From: JBILXY01 sp044378055
GTDB lineage: Bacteria; Patescibacteriota; JACMRA01
Reading direction: 5' to 3'
NCBI GenBank assembly: GCA_044378055.1
Contig: JBILXY010000004.1
Span: 17,781-81,780, forward strand
Length of the DNA stretch: 64,000 nucleotides
In this document: positions 54,218 to 60,897 of the stretch, piece by piece
How positions within the stretch are numbered: the stretch's first letter is position 1
How the letters are laid out: each line of letters starts with the position of its first letter
Translations under genes and position numbers: made by a program
Notes under the pieces: model-generated
Databases searched by the model: none
Told to the model about the DNA's origin: nothing
What the model saw: the letters and a program-made list of their open reading frames with translations, nothing else

Positions 54218-54265
54218 TTATTTCTCTTCTTTCTTAGCTTTTGGCTTAGATTCCAAATCTTTAAT
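54218..54265 (-). pseudogene. Duplicated 3' end of tig (remnant)
   Basis: The frame IKDLESKPKAKKEEK-stop repeats the end of trigger factor (IKDLESKPKTKKN-stop). At DNA level 54230-54265 matches 54842-54877 in 34 of 36 positions, exactly 612 bp apart. Upstream of the match the frame soon meets a stop, so only the last 15 codons remain. Confidence 0.85.
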
Positions 54266-54360
54266 TGATAAAATAATTCCCAAAGCTTATTATAAAACTA
54301 TGGGAAAGTATAGATTCATCTTTCAAATGATGAAAATGAAGCTCAATTTATGGCTTAAAA

Positions 54361-54765
54361 TTATTCAGCTAATAACAAATCCAGCCCTTCAGTGTGAATT
54401 TTGCTACCAGGTCGGTAGAAAAACTTAATAGTGCTACCGGATGTAATTCTAATAGGCTGCTCTTCCCTAGGGAGAAGTTCAACTAAATTTATTGGCTTAG
54501 CATCATCATCGTCTACTATATACATGCACTCGCCTGTATTGATCAGATTTTGCATAGTGTTTTTAAGCTTTTCTTTATTTAATTTTATAGTAGCATTGTT
54601 ATAAGAATCTACTGGTAACGAGCAAACTAAAATAACAGAGCTATTATCTAGATTGTTTAAATAAATTGTAGAGCACTCAAAACTTTTTGCGAGCTTAACA
54701 CTTCTGTTCCGTTTGTAAAGTCTTACTGCTATATCAATATCTTTTTCAGAGATGAACTCTAACAT
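54361..54765 (-). CDS. Small HTEG-motif protein, unknown (inside a duplicated tig end)
   Basis: A 134-residue protein; ATG 54765 is chosen (GGGGAG lies just in front, very close). It is a paralogue of the 53746 product: both end in a strand, then H-T-E-G-(I/L)-(E/D)-(I/L)-L-L. The middle has VCSLPVDS and a run of four Asp. No known family, no signal peptide. The gene lies between the true tig 3' end and the duplicated copy of that end, so it may have arrived as a one-gene insertion. Leader motifs ACTTGCCAAAA and TTGTGAATTT are shared with the 53100 gene. Confidence 0.65.
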   Translation of the reverse strand: MLEFISEKDIDIAVRLYKRNRSVKLAKSFECSTIYLNNLDNSSVILVCSLPVDSYNNATIKLNKEKLKNTMQNLINTGECMYIVDDDDAKPINLVELLPREEQPIRITSGSTIKFFYRPGSKIHTEGLDLLLAE

Positions 54766-54835
54766 ACTCCCCAAAATTCACAACAGCACAATACTTTAGT
54801 TATTATAAAGTTTTGGCAAGTGAAATCAAAGCCTA

Positions 54836-56281
54836 CTAGTTTTTCTTAGTTTTTGGCTTAGATTCTAAATCTTTAATGGTTTCCACTATTGAATCTTGTT
54901 TAAGATTATTTTTTACTGTTTGGTAAATCCATTGGGCACCGCCTTGGCGAATTATTCTGTCGATAATGCTTGTCCTAATATCTTCACCAGACATTCCAGA
55001 TTGTAAATTATACTTGTCTGGGTTTCTCATAGCGTCGTTAACTGTGTTATCTACTTCTTCATTTTTAGGCTTATTTTCAACCCTAACTTCATGAACAACT
55101 GTTAAAATGCTGCTTAATTTAAACTCGTTTCTAACATATTTTTCAACTGCTTTTTTAACTTGAATAGAATCTAAACTTTTGGCTTTTGACTCGTTTTCTA
55201 AAGGAATTCCAGCTTTTATAAGCATTTCTCCCATTGTAATTTTTTCTCTTTCAGCGTCTAAAGCAAGTGCATTAAAAATACGGTCAGTTTCTGCTTCAAC
55301 ACCTTGTAAATCTAATTGGAAATCTGGGGTAATATCTACAACTTTTCTAATAATATTTTTCTGCCAAGCATCATCAATCATTCTTTCTGTATCATCCGCA
55401 TAGAATTTTTCTAGGAAGGTTTCAAATCCACCTTCATCTTTAAATTGGGTTCCAAGTTCGCTATTGGCTTCAATAACTGCATTAATATTATCGAATTGTG
55501 GCTTACTTACTTCGTGAATTGTAACTTTAAACTCGGCAGTTTTTCCAGCAAGTTCTGGCTCGAAATAATCGGCAGGGAATTTAACTTTAAAATCTTTCTT
55601 TTCGCCTGTTTTAACTCCGGTCATTCCCTTTTCAAAATCTGGAAGATAATTTCCCATTCCTAAAGTAATTTTAGTTCCAATGGCATCAAGTTTAGGATCG
55701 GCAACACCATCAACTTTTCCGCTTAAATCAGCCATTACTTGGTAACCAGATTTAGATTCTTCATCAACCGCAATATAAACATTAGAGTTAGTAAATAATC
55801 TATTTTTTTCCTGTCTTTTAAATTCTTCTAAACTAGGGCGACCAACCAAGCTTTTTGCAGTTGGTTTTTCTACCTTCAAAGTTTCAATTTTAGATAAATC
55901 TACATTTGGAAGTAAGTGGGCGTTAATCCTGAACCTAAATTCATCATCTTTTTCACCTGTAAATTCTGGAGATGGATCAATTTCAAGTCTCATTACTGCT
56001 CTTTTTTCTTCTTTCATTTTTTCATGAATTAAATCGGTGGCAGCACGGGAAAATTTATCAACAGTTTCGCGCAAAAAAGTTTCTTCAAAAGCACCTTCGT
56101 TAATATATTTTCTAGCCAATTTTTCAGGGGCTTTGCCTTTTCTAAAGCCAGGAACTTCCACAGTTGCAAGCAATTGATTGGTTAATCTATTTTTCCAAGT
56201 TTGGTATTCGTCTTTTGGAACAAGATAGTCTAAGCTGTATAAAATTTCATTTTCAAATTTCTGATTGGTAACATTGGCCAT
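54836..56281 (-). CDS. tig: Trigger factor (ribosome-associated chaperone)
   Basis: A 481-residue chaperone binding nascent chains at the ribosome exit. The ribosome-binding signature is GFRKGKAP (about 44-51). A PPIase-like FKBP domain (about 160-255) is followed by the long helical C-terminal domain. The C-terminus is Lys-rich (KPKTKKN). ATG 56281 is chosen over an upstream TTG. A -35/-10 pair ends only eight bases before the ATG. The last 12 codons before the final Asn are duplicated 612 bp downstream. Confidence 0.94.
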   Translation of the reverse strand: MANVTNQKFENEILYSLDYLVPKDEYQTWKNRLTNQLLATVEVPGFRKGKAPEKLARKYINEGAFEETFLRETVDKFSRAATDLIHEKMKEEKRAVMRLEIDPSPEFTGEKDDEFRFRINAHLLPNVDLSKIETLKVEKPTAKSLVGRPSLEEFKRQEKNRLFTNSNVYIAVDEESKSGYQVMADLSGKVDGVADPKLDAIGTKITLGMGNYLPDFEKGMTGVKTGEKKDFKVKFPADYFEPELAGKTAEFKVTIHEVSKPQFDNINAVIEANSELGTQFKDEGGFETFLEKFYADDTERMIDDAWQKNIIRKVVDITPDFQLDLQGVEAETDRIFNALALDAEREKITMGEMLIKAGIPLENESKAKSLDSIQVKKAVEKYVRNEFKLSSILTVVHEVRVENKPKNEEVDNTVNDAMRNPDKYNLQSGMSGEDIRTSIIDRIIRQGGAQWIYQTVKNNLKQDSIVETIKDLESKPKTKKN

Positions 56282-56289
56282 ACCCAATC

Positions 56290-56319
56290 ATAAAACCTTT
56301 CAAGGGGTGGTTTTGTCAA
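56290..56319 (-). promoter_or_regulatory. Promoter of tig, leaderless
   Basis: On the minus strand: TTGACA (56314-56319), 18 bp, TTTTAT (56290-56295), eight bases to the ATG at 56281. Transcription would begin within 1-2 bases of the start codon. Confidence 0.6.
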
Positions 56320-56365
56320 GCTGTAACTAGTCTATTCATTAAATTTTAGAAATCAAGCGAGAACA

Positions 56366-56394
56366 TTGGCAACTATAGATATTATATGTAATAA
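56366..56394 (+). promoter_or_regulatory. Promoter of the GNAT gene
   Basis: TTGGCA (56366-56371), 17 bp, TAATAA (56389-56394), 18 bp before the ATG. Confidence 0.55.
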
Positions 56395-56412
56395 TTCCTT
56401 TAAAGTATCAAT

Positions 56413-56931
56413 ATGATAAATAAAACCAATTTTACTATTCAACAAGCAGTTGAAGAAGATTACAAAAGATTAAACTTCGTAAACAAAGAAACTTGGCTTC
56501 ATACCTACCCTAATGAGGAAAACAACATTACTGTTGAAGATATTGAAAATTTAGACTGGCAAAAATTTGAGAATAATTGGAAAACTAAGCTTGCAACATC
56601 AGAGGAAGGTTTGTATTGTTTTACTGCGGAAATTGAAGACAAAATTATTGGGTTTATTGTAGTAAAAGAGTTTGCTGATTTTATATCTATTGGTTCAATT
56701 TATATTTTACCAGATTACCAAAGATTAGGCATAGGTTCTGCCTTGATAAATTATGCTCTTAATTTCATATCCAAGAATAAGAAAATTGTAATTAGAGTGG
56801 CTGAATATAACCAAAATTCAATAAATTTTTACAAGAAAATGGGTTTTATTTTCTCAGAAAAAGCTGCTGACTTTAAATTATCTGAAACCAAATCTATTCA
56901 ACAAATTAAAATGGTGTGGAATAGAGTTTAG
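56413..56931 (+). CDS. GNAT-family N-acetyltransferase
   Basis: A 172-residue acetyltransferase. The acetyl-CoA site is in ILPDYQRLGIGSALINYAL (R/Q-x-x-G-x-G/A motif), followed by VRVAEYNQNSINFYKKMGF, typical of RimI/PhnO-like members. The acceptor is unknown: amino acid, small molecule or protein. Monocistronic, divergent from tig. Confidence 0.9.
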   Translation: MINKTNFTIQQAVEEDYKRLNFVNKETWLHTYPNEENNITVEDIENLDWQKFENNWKTKLATSEEGLYCFTAEIEDKIIGFIVVKEFADFISIGSIYILPDYQRLGIGSALINYALNFISKNKKIVIRVAEYNQNSINFYKKMGFIFSEKAADFKLSETKSIQQIKMVWNRV

Positions 56932-56962
56932 AGAAAAAAATTCACTCAAATCCAAAAAATCA

Positions 56963-57002
56963 CGTAATTTGTCAATGCCACTGCAGAATTACGGTGTTTT
57001 TT
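56963..57002 (+). terminator. Probable terminator of the GNAT gene
   Basis: CGTAATT/AATTACG (56963-56969, 56987-56993) with a 17-nt loop, then GTGTTTTTT. Confidence 0.55.
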
Positions 57003-57091
57003 AAGTGGAATTCATAATTTTACGAGGTATTAAATTAGGTCATTTCGAATAATATTGACTAAAGAAGAATTATTGATAATTATATAGTAGT

Positions 57092-57174
57092 AAATTAGTC
57101 CTGTAACGATGAAAGTCCGCCATCGCGGTGCGGAAGGGAAGAAATTCCTGACCCTAGTCCTACAGGGCTAATTT
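57092..57174 (-). ncRNA. Candidate structured RNA element at the DUF3800 3' end
   Basis: Bounded by AAATTAGTCCTGTA (57092-57105) and TACAGGGCTAATTT (57161-57174), complementary in 13 of 14 positions. Inner stems on the minus strand are GGAA/TTCC and either CCGC/GCGG or CGATG/CATCG. It is markedly more GC-rich than its surroundings and is also translated as the last 27 codons of the DUF3800 gene. Comparative genomics has described RNA motifs named after DUF3800 genes they sit beside; membership here is inference. Confidence 0.55.
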
Positions 57175-58012
57175 TTTTTACATCAAATTTATTGGTTTTG
57201 TGATTATAGAATCTATCTTCCCAGTTTTCTAAATTAAAATCGTAAATATCATATATAAGCTTAACTTTTTCTAAGATAAAATTTATATAAGCGTCACTTC
57301 CAGGTTCAGTAGAAGTATATGCTCTATAAATCGACCAATTAATATAATCAACTATATCCAGTAAAGGCTCATCGCTAGGAACCTGAACAAAAATTTCTGG
57401 CTTATTTTCAATTATATAGTCCGACTTAGATTCAAATAAATTTATTGATTTTTGAATGGCATCATTTAGAGGCTCTCTTCTTAGTCTAGAACCTCTTTTT
57501 GAAAAGTAGATTATATTATCTTCTGACTTGTATAATATATTGGTGAACAACTTTGTTATCATATCATCATAGAATATACTTTCTTTTCGTAAATGTCTTT
57601 TAGTAAAAACTTGTTCATTTTTTCTTGCCACTACAAATCTTGCTTTAAAATTTAAATCTTTTATTACTTCAAAAAAATATTTTCTCACTTCTGGTCTATC
57701 TTCCTTAGCATGAAAAAAGAATTTATTTAACCTATTTTTCCTTATAAAAGGTGCCACGAGCGGATCGTTTATAATTGTTTTCCTTGCATTTAATACTGCA
57801 TTCCTAACACTTTCTGGTGAACCAGTATAGATACATCCCATAATTAAAATTGGTGAACAACCATTTTTTCCTGCTACAAATCTACCTTTTTTATCATAAA
57901 ATGTAGGATCGCCTGACTCATCGACAGCGAAAGTAGTCACTTTGTTTACTTTTTTATCCTGGCCTTTATATGGATGGATTATTTTTTTAAGCTGTTTTTT
58001 CATATTTTGCAC
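57095..58012 (-). CDS. DUF3800 protein
   Basis: A 305-residue protein of the DUF3800 family, predicted to have an RNase H-like fold. DESGDP at 31-36 is the family's N-terminal acidic motif; FFFHAKEDRPEVRKYFF and the later LDIVDYINWSIYRAY region follow the family order. GTG 58012 is chosen because GGAG lies eight bases upstream; the frame continues to TTG 58030 inside ruvB. It starts one base after the ruvB stop. The C-terminal 27 residues (ISPVGLGSG...HRDGGLSSLQD) are Gly/Ser-rich and come from the palindromic element. Function unknown; a mobile-element or defence link has been suspected for the family. Confidence 0.85.
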   Translation of the reverse strand: MQNMKKQLKKIIHPYKGQDKKVNKVTTFAVDESGDPTFYDKKGRFVAGKNGCSPILIMGCIYTGSPESVRNAVLNARKTIINDPLVAPFIRKNRLNKFFFHAKEDRPEVRKYFFEVIKDLNFKARFVVARKNEQVFTKRHLRKESIFYDDMITKLFTNILYKSEDNIIYFSKRGSRLRREPLNDAIQKSINLFESKSDYIIENKPEIFVQVPSDEPLLDIVDYINWSIYRAYTSTEPGSDAYINFILEKVKLIYDIYDFNLENWEDRFYNHKTNKFDVKKISPVGLGSGISSLPHRDGGLSSLQD

Positions 58013-58013
58013 T

Positions 58014-59093
58014 TTAATAACTCCCCCCAACCTCTTTCCCTGCCAAAAACCTGGTTATAAATTCTCTGCCCCTGGGGGTTAACTTCCTTCCGGCCGAATC
58101 TTTATCTAGGAAGCCTAAAAATAGTAAATAGGGTTCGGTTACAAGTTCTAGGGTTTCTACTTCTTCAAGCAATTTACCAGATAGGGTTTTTAAAGCCAGA
58201 CTTCCTTCTAACAAACTTTCCAGATAATTTAAATCAGAGTTTGTTAAACCAAATTCGTGCACACCAACTTCTTCCAAAAAGGTTTTTGCTACGCTAAGAT
58301 CGACTACTTGTTGATGATGAACCACTTTTAAATCGCGGAATCTTTTCAAAATATGGTTGGCAATTCTGGGAACGCCTCTACTTCTTCTGGATAGTAAAAG
58401 CATGGCTTCAGGTTGAATATCCACTTTTAAAATACTGGCCGAGCGCTCTAAAATTCCTAAAATTTCTTCTTGGGTGTAAGGTTGAAGCTGAAATAAATTT
58501 GGAAATCTATCTTTTAAAGGCTTAGATAATTTACCTAATTGGGTTGTAGCACCTACTAAAATAAATGGAGGTAAATCAAGCTGGGTAACTGTTGAACCCT
58601 GCCCTTTTCCTACCATTAAATCTACTTTCCTGTCTTCCATGGCCATGTACAAAATTTCTTCCAACGGGGCTTTAAGCCGATGTATTTCGTCTATAAATAA
58701 TACAGAGTTTGGCTCTAAATTTACCAGCAAACTAACAACATCGCCAATTTTTTGAAGACTTGGAGCAGTAACCATTTTAAAACCAACCTCTAATTCCTTG
58801 GAGATTAAGTTCGACAGCGTTGTTTTACCAAGCCCTGGAGGGCCGAAAAACAAAATATGCTCTGGCAAAGTTTCCCTTATTTTAGCTGAATCTAAGATTA
58901 GTTTCAATTGCCGGCGTAATTTTTCTTGACCTATATAATCTGAAATTGTTTGGGGCCGAAGTTCTAAACTTTCTTCTTCATTTTCCCACCAAGGCTTTAC
59001 TTTGGCAGCTTTTTTTGAAACTGATACATTATCCGAGGAGTTAGAGTTAGATAAATTTTGGGTTTCTGAATCTTCAAAACTGGTTTTAATCAC
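58014..59093 (-). CDS. ruvB: Holliday-junction branch-migration motor RuvB
   Basis: A 359-residue AAA+ ATPase driving branch migration with RuvA. Walker A is GPPGLGKTT (84-92) and Walker B is FIDEIHRL. GATTQLGKLSKPLKDRF is the sensor region, and a C-terminal winged-helix domain ends in LTPRGREFITRF. The first 45 residues form a Ser/Asn-rich tail absent from most RuvB proteins. The start is GTG at 59093. ruvA and ruvC are not in the window; a DUF3800 gene follows at once. Confidence 0.95.
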   Translation of the reverse strand: MIKTSFEDSETQNLSNSNSSDNVSVSKKAAKVKPWWENEEESLELRPQTISDYIGQEKLRRQLKLILDSAKIRETLPEHILFFGPPGLGKTTLSNLISKELEVGFKMVTAPSLQKIGDVVSLLVNLEPNSVLFIDEIHRLKAPLEEILYMAMEDRKVDLMVGKGQGSTVTQLDLPPFILVGATTQLGKLSKPLKDRFPNLFQLQPYTQEEILGILERSASILKVDIQPEAMLLLSRRSRGVPRIANHILKRFRDLKVVHHQQVVDLSVAKTFLEEVGVHEFGLTNSDLNYLESLLEGSLALKTLSGKLLEEVETLELVTEPYLLFLGFLDKDSAGRKLTPRGREFITRFLAGKEVGGSY

Positions 59094-59193
59094 CTTACAA
59101 AACTGATTTTAAAGGGTTTTATTGTCAATATATTAGCAGTATTCTTTTGCCCTATTCCTTGACAGAATAAACAACAAAACCAAATAATAACTT

Positions 59194-59943
59194 ATGAATA
59201 AAACATACGGAGAAGATAATTTTGGCCAAACAATTTGGCATTTTCTTCCAGGAATCATTAAATTTTTATCAGTTCTAGGAATTGGTTTAGTAATTTTCAA
59301 TCTAATTAACATTAGTTTCGCCGGCTCTGCTATCGATTCAAATTTAGATCAATCTAGTAAAACCGACACTGTTTTAGTTAGAACATATAACCCAAAAATA
59401 GGTAACCCTGATTCAAAATTAAAATTGGTATATTTCCTAGATTATCAATGCCCTGTTTGTGGTGCCAATGCAGAAACAATGACCCAGCTTAAAGCAGATT
59501 ATAAAGATAAAGTGCAATTTGTTTACAAACATTACCCAATTAAAACAGCTCATGTTTACGCCGAACCAGCTGCCAAAGCTATTCAAGCAGCAACCTTACA
59601 AAACAAAGGTTTTGAACTTGGCGATATAATACTTGCAAGACAGAACGATGGTTTTTCCCCTTCCAAGTTTTCTGATTGGGCCAAAGAATTGGGTTTAGAT
59701 ATGGAAAAATTTGAAACTGATAGAGGATCAAGTCTTGTTAACAACGAAGTTATTTTAGATCAAGCAGATTACGACGGTGCTGAGTTTCCAAAAAGCACAG
59801 TTTCAGGAGAATCTAAGCCTAAAGGTCAGGTAGGTGGAACACCAACAACAGTGCTAGTTAAGGACGGTAAAATTGTTGACTGGTGGAGTGGAAGACCAAA
59901 TATTGACACAGTAAAAGGCAAGTTAGATGAGTACCTCAAATAA
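59194..59943 (+). CDS. DsbA-like thiol oxidoreductase
   Basis: A 249-residue membrane-anchored thioredoxin-fold protein. The N-terminal helix (about 16-43) is an uncleaved signal or anchor. The active site is CPVC (86-89) after DYQ, and the cis-Pro is in VGGTPTTVLV. It probably forms disulfides in the many Cys-containing exported proteins of this genome (19976, 4680, 5245, the VirB6-like protein). TTGACA with an AATAAT-like -10 lies just upstream. The last 17 bp overlap xseB. Confidence 0.9.
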   Translation: MNKTYGEDNFGQTIWHFLPGIIKFLSVLGIGLVIFNLINISFAGSAIDSNLDQSSKTDTVLVRTYNPKIGNPDSKLKLVYFLDYQCPVCGANAETMTQLKADYKDKVQFVYKHYPIKTAHVYAEPAAKAIQAATLQNKGFELGDIILARQNDGFSPSKFSDWAKELGLDMEKFETDRGSSLVNNEVILDQADYDGAEFPKSTVSGESKPKGQVGGTPTTVLVKDGKIVDWWSGRPNIDTVKGKLDEYLK

Positions 59944-60118
59944 GTTTAGTTTAGAACAAAAATTGCTACGATTGCAGGAAATTCAGGCTCTTCTTCGCGA
60001 AAAGAAAGTAAGCCTAAGTGAAAGCATGCCTTTGTTAGAAGAAGCAACTAAATTAAAAAAGGAAATTGAAACCGAGCTTACAGAAATGGAAAATAAGCTA
60101 ATCAGCCTTTCTGAATAA
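59927..60118 (+). CDS. xseB: Exodeoxyribonuclease VII small subunit
   Basis: A 63-residue helical protein with the XseB pattern: LEQKLLRLQEIQALLREKKVSLSESMPLLEEATKLKKEIETEL, two helices forming the small subunit that wraps the large XseA. The ATG lies inside the DsbA-like gene, 17 bp before its end, so translation is coupled. xseA is not in the window. Confidence 0.8.
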   Translation: MSTSNKFSLEQKLLRLQEIQALLREKKVSLSESMPLLEEATKLKKEIETELTEMENKLISLSE

Positions 60119-60221
60119 TTCTGGAGCATCACTTAATATCAACCAAGTTAAGATATATTATACTTATGTCGGAGTTTTTTTGTGGATTAAAAGTATTAAT
60201 TGTTGATTTCAGAATAATCGC

Positions 60222-60878
60222 CTAACCGTCTAACTTTGACCAGAAACTACCATAACTAACCATTTCAGAGTTGCTTGGCCCTTTGCTGCCTAATTTCCAG
60301 CCACCATCAAGTAGAAAGTGTTTATTTGGATATTTTGCAACAATTTCTCTAGCTAGTTTATCTGCTTTGCTAGTTTTCGCCTGCCCTGCTTTACCTGCCT
60401 TAACAGTTAGCAGCAAGTAATCATTAATATTTTTTTGAATTTGAAAATTCACCAGTTCATCTACATCCAACCAAGCACCAATTTTAATTTTTGATTTGGA
60501 AAACAAATCTTGCCAGCTTGTTGCATAATTTACAGGTAAGTAAACCAAAATTGACCAATTGTCAGGTAATTTTAATGTGGCTAAATATTTATAAAATTCC
60601 TGTAAGTCATCGGAAAGACCCATACAATGAACACTTAGGGATAGTTTGTCATCAGGAAAATTAGCTAATAAAGCAGCGACCAGACTTTCTAAACTTAAAC
60701 TGGCAAGAACCGATCTTTCTCTGGCAAAATATTTCATTACCAAATCTAAATGCAAATGAATTATTGACTGCCTTGAAAGCTTTAAAAATTCTGGATTGTT
60801 TATAATTATATTTATTTTTTTATTCAGACTTTCCGTAGAATATTCAAGTAGCGATGGTTGAACTTTAAGGGTTATCAT
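60222..60878 (-). CDS. Ribulose-phosphate 3-epimerase-like protein
   Basis: A 218-residue TIM-barrel protein. ATG 60878 starts MITLKVQPSLLEYS, which matches the family start (APSILSADF). Metal-site positions are preserved in weak form: HLHLDLVM, SVHCMG and LLDGGWK, with TVKAGKAGQ in place of the phosphate-binding VNPGFGGQ. The DGxFVP loop is missing. It may interconvert ribulose- and xylulose-5-phosphate in the pentose pathway with RpiB (63155), but divergence leaves this open. It starts 19 bp after the preceding gene on the same strand. Confidence 0.7.
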   Translation of the reverse strand: MITLKVQPSLLEYSTESLNKKINIIINNPEFLKLSRQSIIHLHLDLVMKYFARERSVLASLSLESLVAALLANFPDDKLSLSVHCMGLSDDLQEFYKYLATLKLPDNWSILVYLPVNYATSWQDLFSKSKIKIGAWLDVDELVNFQIQKNINDYLLLTVKAGKAGQAKTSKADKLAREIVAKYPNKHFLLDGGWKLGSKGPSNSEMVSYGSFWSKLDG

Positions 60879-60897
60879 GAGACTAATAAATTCTTGT

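Noticed and set aside
54186..54428. A plus-strand frame of 80 codons
   Set aside because: It is antisense to the tig remnant and the 54361 gene and has no features of its own.
57061..57174. The GC-rich block read as a retron or CRISPR-type guide unit
   Set aside because: No reverse transcriptase, Cas gene or repeat array is present; the neighbouring gene is DUF3800.
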